A stretch of 64,000 bases of DNA, taken from Paraburkholderia acidipaludis NBRC 101816 (GTDB taxonomy: Bacteria > Pseudomonadota > Gammaproteobacteria > Burkholderiales > Burkholderiaceae). The stretch covers positions 27,928 to 91,927 of the forward strand of contig NZ_BAXZ01000029.1 in the NCBI RefSeq assembly GCF_000684975.1, read 5' to 3'. The notes below the pieces were generated by a model. The model did no database searches, was not told where the DNA came from, and saw only the letters and a program-made list of their open reading frames with translations. Shown one piece after another: positions 10,033-18,851 of this stretch (the stretch's first letter is position 1; every line of letters begins with the position of its first letter). Made by a program: the position numbers and the translations under genes.

Positions 10033-12174
10033 ATGACCTACCCCACCGTGCGCGACTGGCTCTTCTCCGTCAAGACTTTCGCCGCCGCGATGCTGGCGTT
10101 GTACCTCGCGCTCTACTTCCAGCTGCCGCGGCCCTACTGGGCCATGGCAACCGTCTATATCGTCTCGAATCCGTTCGTCGGCGCAACGCGCTCGAAGGCG
10201 CTCTACCGGGCGCTCGGCACGGCCCTGGGCGCCTTCGCCGCGATCCTGCTCGTGCCGCCCTTCGTGGAGACGCCGTACCTCTTCAGCGTGATCGTCGCGC
10301 TGTGGACCGGCACGCTACTCTTCCTCGCGATCTCCGACCGCACCGCGCGCAGCTACGTCTTCATGCTCGCGGGCTACACGATGCCGCTCGTCGCGCTTCC
10401 TACCGTGACCGATCCCGCCACCATATTCAACGTGGCCATCACGCGCACAGAGGAAATCACGCTCGGCATCGTCTGCGCAAGCGTGGTGGGCAGCGTCATC
10501 CTGCCGAGCCGTCTTGCGCCCACGCTCATCGAGCGCGCGGACGCCTGGTTCCGCGACGCCGCGTTCTACGGCCGCGAAACGCTCTCGGGCCATCTCGCGG
10601 GCACCGCGCTCTCGGCCTGCCGCCAGCGGCTCGCGTCCACCGTCAACGGCCTCGAATTCCTGCTGAGCCAGCTGAGCTACGACCACACGCATCCGGAAAT
10701 CCTCGAGCGCGCCGAATCGCTGCGCGGCCGCATGCAGCTATTCCTGCCGATGATGTCGGCGCTGGCCGATCCGCTCGTCGCGCTGCTGCTCGAACTGAAG
10801 GCCCGTCCCGAGGGCCTCGACGCATTGCTCGCCGACGCCGCGAAGTGGTTCGACGCCCCCCTGCCCAAACGCGCCGCCGACATGCAGGTCGAAGCGGACG
10901 ACCCGGTCGCCGACGAACTGCGCGCGCGCATCAAGGCGCTGCAGCCGGGACGCGAGGCGCTTGCCAGCTGGGAGGGCGCGGTGCTCTCGAACGCGCTGTG
11001 GCGCCTCGGCCAGGTGATCGACGTGTGGCAGGACTGCCGCACGCTGCGCGCGCTGATCGCGCATCAAGCGGGTTCCTGGCTGCCGCGCTACCGGCACTGG
11101 CGCCTTGGCGGCACCGAACGCTTCTTCGACCGCGGCATGATGCTCATTTCGTGCCTCGTGCCGGTGAGCGCGATCGTGGTCGCGAGCGCGCTGTGGATCA
11201 GTTCGGGATGGCACGACGGCGCGGGCGCCGTCTCGCTCGCGGCCGTGGCCTGCAGCTTCTTCGCGGCGCTCGACGAGCCGGCGCCGATGGTCTTCAAGTT
11301 CTTCGCCGCCACCTGCGCCAGCGTGGTCTTCGCGGGGCTTTATCTCTTCGTCGTACTGCCGAACGTGCACGATTTCGAAATGCTCGTGATCATGTTCGCG
11401 GGCCCCTTCATCCTGGTCGGCACGCTGATCCCGCGCCCGCAGTTCAACATGGTGACGATGCTGGTCGCCGTGAACACGGCCACCTTCATCAGCATTCAGA
11501 GCGCTTACGAGGCCGATTTCCTGGTATTCCTGAACAGCAATCTCGCGGGTGTTGCCGGCCTGCTCTTTGCTTTTCTCTGGACGCGCGCCACACGCCCCTT
11601 CGGAGCCGAGCTCGCCGCGCGGCGCCTCCTGCGCTCCAGCTGGAGCGACGTCGCGCTCGCCGCCTCGTCGGCGCCTCTGGACGACCAGCGCAATCTCGCC
11701 TCGCGCATGCTCGATCGCCTGATGCAGCTGCTCCCGCGCCTCGCGGCCTCGGACGAGCACCGCCATCCGTCGATCGAAAGCTTTCGCGACCTGCGCATCG
11801 CGCTGAACTCGCTCGACCTGCGCCGCTCTCGCCACAAGCTCACCGGCGACGTGCCGGCGGCGATCGACCGGGTACTGGCCGACGTCAGCGCCTACTATGC
11901 GCGATGTGCCGAAAAGAGCGTGCGCGAGCCCGCGCCGCAGGCGCTGCGCGATACCATCGACGAAGCGTTCGGCCGCGTCCTCACGCACGAAGCCGCGCCG
12001 TCCATGCCTGCCGCCCCGACGCCGGGCAGCACGCCCGCAGGCGAGGCGCGGCGCGCGAACGCCTCGCAGCGCTGGCTGCGCGACACGCTGCACGCGCTCG
12101 TGGGCATGCGGCTGTCGCTCTTCCCGCACAATGCCGCGCAGCCCCCCGAGGCCTGTGTGGAGGCCAAGGCATGA
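10033..12174 (+). CDS. FUSC-family inner-membrane efflux protein (AaeB-like)
   Basis: This 713-residue protein has two blocks of about five to six membrane helices (residues ~10-150 and ~360-500) separated by a soluble helical region, the layout of fusaric-acid-resistance/AaeB proteins. Typical segments include FQLPRPYWAMATVYIVSNPF and GATRSKALYRALGT near the start. It is thought to export aromatic or weak acids together with the adjacent HlyD-like and outer-membrane proteins. The ATG at 10033 has GGCGGAG upstream; an in-frame GTG at 10021 is an alternative start. Confidence 0.9.
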   Translation: MTYPTVRDWLFSVKTFAAAMLALYLALYFQLPRPYWAMATVYIVSNPFVGATRSKALYRALGTALGAFAAILLVPPFVETPYLFSVIVALWTGTLLFLAISDRTARSYVFMLAGYTMPLVALPTVTDPATIFNVAITRTEEITLGIVCASVVGSVILPSRLAPTLIERADAWFRDAAFYGRETLSGHLAGTALSACRQRLASTVNGLEFLLSQLSYDHTHPEILERAESLRGRMQLFLPMMSALADPLVALLLELKARPEGLDALLADAAKWFDAPLPKRAADMQVEADDPVADELRARIKALQPGREALASWEGAVLSNALWRLGQVIDVWQDCRTLRALIAHQAGSWLPRYRHWRLGGTERFFDRGMMLISCLVPVSAIVVASALWISSGWHDGAGAVSLAAVACSFFAALDEPAPMVFKFFAATCASVVFAGLYLFVVLPNVHDFEMLVIMFAGPFILVGTLIPRPQFNMVTMLVAVNTATFISIQSAYEADFLVFLNSNLAGVAGLLFAFLWTRATRPFGAELAARRLLRSSWSDVALAASSAPLDDQRNLASRMLDRLMQLLPRLAASDEHRHPSIESFRDLRIALNSLDLRRSRHKLTGDVPAAIDRVLADVSAYYARCAEKSVREPAPQALRDTIDEAFGRVLTHEAAPSMPAAPTPGSTPAGEARRANASQRWLRDTLHALVGMRLSLFPHNAAQPPEACVEAKA

Positions 12175-12211
12175 GCGCGCGTTCCATCGCATCCCTTCCG
12201 GAGTCCGAATC

Positions 12212-12424
12212 ATGATCGGCGAAATCGACATTCTCGGCGTGTTCGTGCCCGCCGTCCTCGTGCTCATGCTGATCGCGTACCTCATCAACGTCGTGATCGG
12301 CAAGGTGCTCACGCGCATCGGCTTCTACCGGCTCGTCTGGCACCGTTCCATTTTCGACCTCGGCATCTACGTGTTCGTGCTGGCCGCCGTCGTCATCGTC
12401 TCGCATCGCTACATGCCCTACTAA
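12212..12424 (+). CDS. DUF1656 small membrane protein (AaeX-like)
   Basis: This 70-residue protein begins MIGEIDILGVFVPAVLVLML and has two hydrophobic helices (about 8-30 and 45-63). DUF1656 proteins are constant partners of AaeA/AaeB pumps. A GGAG site lies 8-10 bases upstream of the ATG. It ends two bases before the GTG of the HlyD-like gene. Confidence 0.9.
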   Translation: MIGEIDILGVFVPAVLVLMLIAYLINVVIGKVLTRIGFYRLVWHRSIFDLGIYVFVLAAVVIVSHRYMPY

Positions 12425-12425
12425 C

Positions 12426-13409
12426 GTGAAAAAAACCTGGTTCTCCGCAGGACAGATCCTGCTGACGCTCATCGTCGTCGTGGTCGCCGCGCTCGTGTTG
12501 TGGCGCATCGTCAACTACTACATGTTCTCGCCGTGGACACGCGACGGCCGCGTGCGCGCCGACGTGATCCAGGTCGCGCCCGACGTAGGCGGCCTCATCA
12601 CCTCCGTGCAGGTGGTGGACAACCAGCAGGTGAAGCAGGGCCAGGTGCTGTTCGTGATCGACCAGGCGCGCTATACGCTCGCGCTGCGGCTCGCGCAGGC
12701 CGCACTCGAGCAGCGAGAGGCAACGCTTGCGCAGGCGAAGCGCGAGTACGCGCGCAACCTCAAGCTCGGCAACCTCGTGGCGAGCGAAACGCTCGAAGAG
12801 AGCCGCACGCGTGTCGAGCAAGGCGAAGCCACGGTGGCCGACGCGCAGGTCCAGGTCGACACCGCGCGCCTGAACCTGCAGCGCACGACGATCGTGAGCC
12901 CGGTGGACGGCTATCTGAACGACCGCGCGCCGCGCGTGGGCGAATATGTTTCGGCGGGCCACGCGGAGCTCTCGGTCGTGGACATGCATTCGTTCCGCGT
13001 GGACGGCTACTTCGAAGAAACCAGGCTTTCCGGCATCCATATCGGCGAGCCCGTGGATATTCTGGTGATGGGCGAGCCGCATCCGCTGCGCGGCCACGTG
13101 CAGAGCATCGTCGCCGCCATCGAGGACCGCGACCGCCAGCCGAGCACGAACCTGCTGCCGAACGTGAATCCCGCCTTCAGCTGGGTGCGGCTCGCGCAGC
13201 GCATTCCCGTGCGCGTCGCGCTCGACGAGGTGCCCGAAGACTTCCGCATGATCGCGGGGCGCACGGCGACGGTTTCGGTGCATGAGCCGGAAAAGGACAA
13301 GAAGAAGGCTGCCGGTGCAAGCGCCGCGAGCGCTTCGAGCGGCGCCGTGGAAGCACAAGCCGCATCGGGCGCCTCGGGCCCGGCGCGCGCTACCGGAGCT
13401 TCGCAATGA
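12426..13409 (+). CDS. HlyD-family periplasmic adaptor (AaeA-like)
   Basis: This 327-residue membrane-fusion protein starts at GTG 12426 with one N-terminal anchor helix (residues ~8-30). The barrel-sandwich half motif IQVAPDVGGLITSVQVVDNQ (residues ~46-65) follows. A coiled-coil hairpin (75-140) and the second lipoyl half RTTIVSPVDGYLNDRAPRVG come next. The last ~35 residues are low-complexity Ala/Ser/Gly. It bridges the FUSC pump and the outer-membrane factor. Its stop overlaps the next start by four bases (ATGA). Confidence 0.92.
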   Translation: MKKTWFSAGQILLTLIVVVVAALVLWRIVNYYMFSPWTRDGRVRADVIQVAPDVGGLITSVQVVDNQQVKQGQVLFVIDQARYTLALRLAQAALEQREATLAQAKREYARNLKLGNLVASETLEESRTRVEQGEATVADAQVQVDTARLNLQRTTIVSPVDGYLNDRAPRVGEYVSAGHAELSVVDMHSFRVDGYFEETRLSGIHIGEPVDILVMGEPHPLRGHVQSIVAAIEDRDRQPSTNLLPNVNPAFSWVRLAQRIPVRVALDEVPEDFRMIAGRTATVSVHEPEKDKKKAAGASAASASSGAVEAQAASGASGPARATGASQ

Positions 13410-14845
13410 CGCGCCGCGGTCTGTGGCGCGCGCTCGCGCTCACGCCGATAGCGCTTGCGCTCGGCGCGTGCATGAACGTCGGCCCGAACTACAAGCTGCC
13501 GCAGGAGGCGGCCATCAACGCGCCGCTCGCGCAAGGGCCGATTGCAGGCGCGGAGAACGCGCCCGTCACACAGGGCGACGTGCCCGCACAGTGGTGGCGA
13601 CTCTATGACGACCCCGTGCTCGACGATCTCGTGGAGGAAGCGCTGAAGTCGAATACGAGCCTGCGCGTGGCGGCGGCGAATCTCGCGCGCTCGCGCGCGG
13701 CCGTCGAAGTCGCCAACGAACAGGGCGGCTTCTCGGGCGGCGCGAGTGCCGCGTTCCAGCGCGCGCAGGTGTCGGGCGAGCAATATCTGCTGTTCAGCAA
13801 AGTGCCCGTCGCCACCCTGGGCGACCTTGGCGTGAATGTCTCTTACGAATTCGATCTGTTCGGCAAGCTGCGCCGCGGCGTGGAAGCCGCGCGTGCCGAC
13901 GACGACGCGGTTCTCGCCGCTGCCGACCTCGCGCGCATCACGGTGGTCGCGGACGTCGTACAGGCCTACGTCGAATCGTGCTCGGCCGCGGAGGAACTCG
14001 CCGTCGCCAAGGAATCGCTGAAGCTGCAACAGGAGCGCGTGGCGCTCACGAAACGGCTGCGCGATGCGGGCCGCGGCAATCAGCCGGACGTGACGCGCGG
14101 CCAGACCCAGGCCGAAACCGTCGCGGCCGACATCCCGCGCTTCGAAGGTGAGCGCCGCATCGCGCAATACCAGCTCGCCATGCTGCTGGCCCGCGCGCCA
14201 TCCGACCTGCCGCCCGCCGCGCTCTCGTGCACGCAGTTGCCGAAGCTCAAGCAGCCGATTCCGGTGGGCGACGGCGCCGCCCTGCTCAAGCGGCGTCCCG
14301 ACGTGCGCGAGGCCGAGCGGCAGCTCGCGGCCGCCACGGCGCGCATTGGCGTGGCGACAGCGGAGCTCTATCCGTCGATCAGCTTCGGCGCGGGTGTGGG
14401 CACGATAGGCGTGACGGGCGACCTGTTCGGGCCGGCGACCAACAGCTGGTCGTTCGGACCGCTAATCAGCTGGACCTTTCCCGTCAACGGCCAGCGCGCG
14501 CGCGTGCAGGAAGCGCAAGCTGCGACAAGCGGCGCGCTCGCCCACTTCGACGGCGTGGTGCTCAACGCGCTACGCGAAACGCAGACGAGCCTCGCGACCT
14601 ATGCCGCCGACGACCAGCGCACCGAAGCCCTGGTCGCGGCCTACGCTTCGGCACAGGAGTCGGCAGACGAAACGCATCGACTGTACGTGGCCGGACGCGA
14701 GTCGTTCCTCTCCGACCTCGACGCCACGCGCACGGTCACGAGCGCGCACGCTCAAGTGGCGGCGGCAGAGGGACAGGTGGCCCTCGATCAGGTGAAGCTC
14801 TTTCTCGCGCTGGGTGGAGGATGGCAGGCGCCCGACTCGAAGTAA
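13406..14845 (+). CDS. Outer-membrane efflux lipoprotein (NodT/OprM family)
   Basis: This 479-residue TolC-like channel has a type II signal peptide ending in lipobox LGAC (Cys about residue 22), followed by MNVGPNYKLP, the standard NodT N-terminus. The W-R-LYDDPVLDDLVEEAL segment and two OEP repeats follow, the second with RRPDVREAERQLAAATARIG. It completes the MarR-FUSC-DUF1656-HlyD operon as a tripartite pump. Confidence 0.93.
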   Translation: MTRRGLWRALALTPIALALGACMNVGPNYKLPQEAAINAPLAQGPIAGAENAPVTQGDVPAQWWRLYDDPVLDDLVEEALKSNTSLRVAAANLARSRAAVEVANEQGGFSGGASAAFQRAQVSGEQYLLFSKVPVATLGDLGVNVSYEFDLFGKLRRGVEAARADDDAVLAAADLARITVVADVVQAYVESCSAAEELAVAKESLKLQQERVALTKRLRDAGRGNQPDVTRGQTQAETVAADIPRFEGERRIAQYQLAMLLARAPSDLPPAALSCTQLPKLKQPIPVGDGAALLKRRPDVREAERQLAAATARIGVATAELYPSISFGAGVGTIGVTGDLFGPATNSWSFGPLISWTFPVNGQRARVQEAQAATSGALAHFDGVVLNALRETQTSLATYAADDQRTEALVAAYASAQESADETHRLYVAGRESFLSDLDATRTVTSAHAQVAAAEGQVALDQVKLFLALGGGWQAPDSK

Positions 14846-14873
14846 GGGTGCATGGCAATGGCAATGGTGCGCT

Positions 14874-15059
14874 TCAAGGGGAGTCGGATGTTCCAGCGGG
14901 ATCCTTCTCGCGCGCGCCATTGCAGCCGGTAGCTCGATCCGGCAGTTCGTTACGCCGCATGCTTGTGAGACTGTTAGTCGCGCTCAGTTCGACCAACACG
15001 AACAGCATGGCGACCGTCAACCCTACGAACACGTCTTCGACGACTTTCAGCGTTCCCAT
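14874..15059 (-). CDS. Possible small membrane protein (uncertain)
   Basis: This 61-residue reading frame begins MGTLKVVEDVFVGLTVAMLF, giving one clear hydrophobic helix (about 10-27) and a polar tail. It would lie downstream of the 204-residue coiled-coil gene on the same strand. The ribosome site is weak. A plus-strand frame at 15007-15195 overlaps it, and at most one of the two is likely to be real. No family recognised. Confidence 0.3.
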   Translation of the reverse strand: MGTLKVVEDVFVGLTVAMLFVLVELSATNSLTSMRRNELPDRATGCNGAREKDPAGTSDSP

Positions 15060-15195
15060 GATCGATCAAGTCTCGCCGTCGGTGAAATCAGGCAACCGGT
15101 GGCCTGAAGATACCTCCGCTGCCGATCGAGCCGCCATTGCTCGCTTCGAAGCGGCAGTGCAGACGCTCGATCCCATCCGGCAAGATCAGCGATGA
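15007..15195 (+). CDS. Possible small soluble protein (uncertain, antisense to another candidate)
   Basis: This 62-residue frame begins MATVNPTNTSSTTFSVPMID and ends in a helical segment DRAAIARFEAAVQTL. Codon use is acceptable but the ribosome site is weak, and it overlaps the minus-strand candidate at 14874-15059. The helical tail faintly recalls type III secretion rod proteins, but no other secretion gene is nearby, so no function is given. Confidence 0.25.
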   Translation: MATVNPTNTSSTTFSVPMIDQVSPSVKSGNRWPEDTSAADRAAIARFEAAVQTLDPIRQDQR

Positions 15196-15800
15196 GGCGA
15201 CGTGCCCGCCATCGAGCACAGTGCCTTGAATACGGAATCGGCGTGGTCCGAGCAATAGCTTGTCAGACCATGCCATACATTCCCGTCGTAAGCGAATGCG
15301 GCAAGCAGTACGACAGCAATCAGCACGACGAGAAAAACCATCAACAACACGCCGGGACGGAACCGGGACGATTCCCCCGGTTGTTGAGGCGCCACGATTT
15401 CCGGCTCCGCGCTGAAGTGGGGCGAGCTCACTGTCGGCACCCCGGCGCTTAACCCCCGCAGTTCCTCGATCAGCGCCGCGAGACGATGGACCTTGATCTC
15501 GGCAGCCTGCCTGTCGAGATGTGCCTGCGTGATCTCCGTGTCAAGACGTTCTATCTTCTTGCGGAGACCTTCCACTTCTTCGACGGTGTGCCGGTGGATG
15601 ACCTCGAAGTCTTCCACACGGGTAGGCGAATTGGATTGGCGTGCAGCGGATCCCCAGGACGGGGTGGACTGGACGTAGTAGCGGGTGTCACTGGCGGGCG
15701 TGAGCGTTCGTGAGTTGATCACGTTTTGGGTCGCTTTTAAACAAGGAAATATGGCGAGACCGGAGCGTACAGGAGTTTGATTCGCCACAGTGATAGCCAT
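15186..15800 (-). CDS. Hypothetical coiled-coil protein with C-terminal membrane anchor
   Basis: This 204-residue protein is not assigned to a family. Residues about 60-125 are a charged heptad-like region (EEVEGLRKKIERLDTEITQA, then RQAAEIKVHRLAALIEELRG). A Pro/Ser-rich linker and one strong membrane helix near residues 150-172 (VLLMVFLVVLIAVVLLAAFA) follow, then a short Cys-containing tail. The start at 15800 (MAITVANQTPV) is tentative because no ribosome site is visible. GC content is lower than in flanking genes. It is divergent from a cluster of small membrane proteins. Confidence 0.6.
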   Translation of the reverse strand: MAITVANQTPVRSGLAIFPCLKATQNVINSRTLTPASDTRYYVQSTPSWGSAARQSNSPTRVEDFEVIHRHTVEEVEGLRKKIERLDTEITQAHLDRQAAEIKVHRLAALIEELRGLSAGVPTVSSPHFSAEPEIVAPQQPGESSRFRPGVLLMVFLVVLIAVVLLAAFAYDGNVWHGLTSYCSDHADSVFKALCSMAGTSPHR

Positions 15801-16014
15801 TGTTAAAAGTTGAGATTGCTCAACAATGGCGATTCTCAATTTCCCTGGTTTTAATTTCGTTCTGCGATATAAATGATTGACCCTTTTTTGTGCGCGTGCT
15901 CCCAGCGTGAACGGCCTACGCGTAGCCACAGTTTGGAACTTGTCCTACACAGCGCTCCAGACAACGTTGCTATTCTCATCTCGTTACTGAAAGAGATAGA
16001 CGCAGAGATACGTT

Positions 16015-16242
16015 GTGAGCCCATTTTCCTTAATTGATAGTTCCCGACTCAAACTCGGAACGCATTCGGCAGTCAGGTCCGATAGCCGAGACACGAATAG
16101 AACGTCCCGCACGCGCTGGAACGGTCCTTTTTCCGATCTGAAGCGTCATCACCCCGGCCTGTTTGTCCTGTTTGGCGTGACCTTCTTCGGCATATTCGTC
16201 GTATTCCTGGCGCTTTCGGCATTTACCTTTCTGCTCGACTAG
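16015..16242 (+). CDS. Hypothetical small membrane protein
   Basis: This 75-residue protein starts at GTG 16015. A polar, basic N-terminal half is followed by one strong hydrophobic helix at the C-terminus (LFVLFGVTFFGIFVVFLALS). It ends 10 bases before the next gene and appears to be the first gene of a small plus-strand operon. No family recognised. Codon use is less GC-biased than in core genes. Confidence 0.55.
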   Translation: MSPFSLIDSSRLKLGTHSAVRSDSRDTNRTSRTRWNGPFSDLKRHHPGLFVLFGVTFFGIFVVFLALSAFTFLLD

Positions 16243-16252
16243 GAAGATCGCC

Positions 16253-16573
16253 GTGAACCCTATCGACTTGTTCGGCCGGGGCGCTCAGGAGATTCTGGTC
16301 AGCATGGCGATCACCGCCATCGTCGTCGTGGGTTTCAAGTGTCTTGGCATTCCCGCGACGGTCGATCCGGACATCCTGGTGGTCACGGCTCCAGCGGTCG
16401 CCGCCGCTGCAGCGCTCCTGTTCGGCGAACTGGTCGTTTCCACCGTCGTGCAGGCGGTCCGCCGCGACCGCTGGTTTCGCCAGAAAATCCGCCGCGCTAC
16501 GTTGGCAGGACGAGCACTCGGTCTACTAGGCGGTATCTGGCTCGGCGTGGCACTGATCGCAGGTCCGCGATAA
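16253..16573 (+). CDS. Hypothetical small membrane protein
   Basis: This 106-residue protein starts at GTG 16253 (MNPIDLFGRGAQEILVSMAI). Three hydrophobic segments are visible (about 15-33, 42-66, 86-104), with a basic loop RRDRWFRQKIRRATLAGRA between the second and third. This is a multi-pass inner-membrane protein of unknown role. It is likely co-transcribed with the genes on either side. Confidence 0.55.
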   Translation: MNPIDLFGRGAQEILVSMAITAIVVVGFKCLGIPATVDPDILVVTAPAVAAAAALLFGELVVSTVVQAVRRDRWFRQKIRRATLAGRALGLLGGIWLGVALIAGPR

Positions 16574-16689
16574 CGCGGACCGCTCGCCCTCCAGGGGGTG
16601 GTGCAACTGCGATGCCCAACCGGCATCGCGCTCACGTGCCCCGCTGTCCCGATTGATCTGCTGCACGGAAAGACCCGAAGGAAACAAGC

Positions 16690-16941
16690 GTGTATCTGAC
16701 GCGTGAACAACGTACTGCTCTGATAGAAACCGCTCTCCAGCTACAAGAGGGCGATTGCAGAATCGAAGCCATCGACGCGCTCGTCGCGCGTTTGCGCATT
16801 GAGAATCCTCTGGCTTTTCATTCCCGGGATTCCCTGATCGAGCGGGTATTCGTCTTCGAACCCGCGACCAATATCCCTCTGCGCAACTTCGTTCGCTCCG
16901 CAGACGCGAAAAAGCCGGCGAAGCCATCGCCCTCCCGTTGA
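16690..16941 (+). CDS. Hypothetical small soluble protein
   Basis: This 83-residue protein starts at GTG 16690 with AAGGAAAC as ribosome site. It is predicted mostly helical (TREQRTALIETALQLQEGDC) with a basic Pro/Lys tail. No domain recognised. It lies 35 bases before the DUF2968 gene, consistent with one operon. Confidence 0.55.
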   Translation: MYLTREQRTALIETALQLQEGDCRIEAIDALVARLRIENPLAFHSRDSLIERVFVFEPATNIPLRNFVRSADAKKPAKPSPSR

Positions 16942-16976
16942 CTCTACCGTCCCGCTTTTCAGCGGGATACGCACCC

Positions 16977-17672
16977 ATGGACAATCTAGTCAAGCTACAC
17001 AGAGTCCCGGCCGAAGCCGACACTGCGGATCAAACGCAGAATGCCGGCCCGGAAGGCTCGCACCTGCAGCCCGTGATCGGAATCGGGGATCGCATAGGTC
17101 GGCTGCATGCCGTACCCGTCACGCGGGCACGCCCCGATTACACCAACATCGTGGCTGCGAGTATTGAAGAGGTCGAGCGACTCGAGACAGCGGCAGCCCT
17201 GCTGACGTTTCGCCAGTACTGCTCCTTTGACTACGCGGCTACCCTGTATTTCCACAGCGACGAACGGAACTTCTATACCACGCTGCACGTAGACAACCGG
17301 CTCTGGCGCGCAAGCAAAACCGCTATCCGCGGCGCTGCCGAAGCGGAGTTCCAATATCTGGTGAACCAGGTGACGCGTCTGGCGGAAGAGGAAGCACAGC
17401 GCGCCGAACTCGCTGCCGAAAATGCACAGATCACACGTTCGCTTTCGGAAGCCGAAGCCCAGCTCGAGCGCGTGCATAGCGACGTGCGGCGTAACGCGGA
17501 ACTGAAGCAGGAGGTGGCCAACAGGCGGCAGGAAGCACACACGGAAATCGGCCGGCTAAAGGCACAGCGCATGGGGGCCCACGCTCAGCTTGGGCGTGCC
17601 CAGCGGTTGCTCCAGCAGATCGGCCAAACCCACGCCAAAGCGATACGCCGCTTCCCGGGGCGCGGTGATTGA
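16977..17672 (+). CDS. DUF2968 family coiled-coil protein
   Basis: This 231-residue protein matches DUF2968, which is found mainly in Burkholderiaceae. It has a short alpha/beta head (FRQYCSFDYAATLYFHSDER then NFYTTLHVDNRLWRASKT) followed by a long coiled coil rich in Glu/Ala/Gln. Most family members have a signal peptide; none is obvious here, where the N-terminus is MDNLVKLHRVPAEADTADQ. Function is unknown. ATG 16977 is chosen; the frame opens 13 codons earlier. Confidence 0.7.
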   Translation: MDNLVKLHRVPAEADTADQTQNAGPEGSHLQPVIGIGDRIGRLHAVPVTRARPDYTNIVAASIEEVERLETAAALLTFRQYCSFDYAATLYFHSDERNFYTTLHVDNRLWRASKTAIRGAAEAEFQYLVNQVTRLAEEEAQRAELAAENAQITRSLSEAEAQLERVHSDVRRNAELKQEVANRRQEAHTEIGRLKAQRMGAHAQLGRAQRLLQQIGQTHAKAIRRFPGRGD

Positions 17673-17678
17673 TTCCAG

Positions 17679-17698
17679 GGGCTTGCAGTGGCAAGCCC
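17679..17698 (+). terminator. Hairpin after the DUF2968 gene
   Basis: A perfect 8-bp stem (17679-17686 with 17691-17698) with a 4-base loop begins 7 bases after the stop codon. There is no T run, so it may act as a weak terminator or an mRNA end-protecting structure. Confidence 0.5.
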
Positions 17699-17910
17699 AT
17701 CACGTCGATCACTCAATGGAATGCGCGTGGAATGCGGGTCACTCGGCCCGCACACAGTGCAACTTGTTGCGAGCCCGCCCGGCCACCAGACGTCCACCCA
17801 GCGGCATAGGCCCGCGATAACAACAAAGCAGCGCAGCAAAGCAACGCAACAGAACAACAACAGCGAAACAAGGGGCAAGGCAACGTATTCCCTGCCCACC
17901 TGCGCCACGA

Positions 17911-18450
17911 TTACTGATAGACCAGCGAGTAGGTCACGTTCGTCGACACACTGCCCGGACCGGCGCCGCCCGCGGGCGAAGCATACTGCGCTGCGTACTT
18001 CAACGTGGCGTTGCCGCCGGAGGAAAGCGCAACAGCGTAGGAATTCTGCGAACCGTCCGGCTGGCTGGTGTTGATGGTATGCATGCCGCTGTTGTAGTCC
18101 ACCAGCTGCACTTCCACTTTGGGCGCCGTGCCGTTGTTCACCAGATTGCCGTCAGGCAGCGTGTTCGCGCCTTGCCAGAACGTGCGCACATTGCCGGTTG
18201 CCGGCGTGCAGTTGGTCAGCGCAATGGTAAAGCCGGTAGAGCCGGCCGTCGAACCCGCCGCCGACAATGCAGAAGCCGACAGCGCCGGCAACTGGACCGA
18301 AAAGTTGTTGGTGCCCTGGCCGTTGCCGTCGATATTGCACGTAGCACCGGTCACCTGGCCGGTAAAGTTCAGCGAAGTGCTGTCCGCGTGCGCCGTGCCG
18401 GCAGCCAGACCCACCGTAGCGACCAGAGCCGCAATAGCGACCTTTTTCAT
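17911..18450 (-). CDS. Type 1 fimbrial major-subunit-like protein
   Basis: This 179-residue secreted pilin begins MKKVAIAALVATVGLAAGTA with cleavage after HADS-like context. The mature start STSLNFTGQVTGATCNIDGN is the classic chaperone-usher pilin N-terminus. A second Cys in FTIALTNCTPATG pairs with the first. It ends VTYSLVYQ, the conserved C-terminal beta strand with a penultimate-region aromatic residue that chaperones recognise. No chaperone or usher gene lies in this window, so it is an orphan pilin here. Confidence 0.85.
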   Translation of the reverse strand: MKKVAIAALVATVGLAAGTAHADSTSLNFTGQVTGATCNIDGNGQGTNNFSVQLPALSASALSAAGSTAGSTGFTIALTNCTPATGNVRTFWQGANTLPDGNLVNNGTAPKVEVQLVDYNSGMHTINTSQPDGSQNSYAVALSSGGNATLKYAAQYASPAGGAGPGSVSTNVTYSLVYQ

Positions 18451-18851
18451 TTCAAGAATTCCAGAATTGACATTGAACTGACAGAGCCGTAAGAAAAGAC
18501 CCGCCGGAAGCGAAGCGGCGATCTGAGCATCGATGTGCGGCCCGCACCACGCCTCCTGATCCACCGCCCTAACTCCGGCCCGCCGATAAGGATGACAAAC
18601 GTAATAGTCGGCCAACGTGACTTGGTCTGACTACTGGATTAGTCCGAAATGCGGCGGCATCTGATCCTTCGTCAGTGGTCGGATCGTCGAGAGACGACCC
18701 AAGGCATCGTCATTTGCGGCGGAGGTGGGCGGAGGCGTCGCCCGGAAGCCGGACGGGGGCGCGATAAGCCGGGGCAGCCCGGCCTCGCGATAGCAGATGG
18801 ATGGACAACAATGTAGTCCCGGAGCTTGCGCGCCCCGGGTTGCCGGCCCGA
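18451..18851. other. Intergenic stretch upstream of the pilin gene, nothing clear
   Basis: About 400 bases separate the two pilin-like genes. The part next to 18450 should hold the pilin promoter. No conserved small gene, hairpin with T run or repeat was identified. Confidence 0.5.

Noticed and set aside
15007..15195. Resemblance of a small frame to type III secretion rod proteins
   Set aside because: Only a short helical similarity, no other secretion genes nearby, and an overlapping minus-strand frame is equally good.
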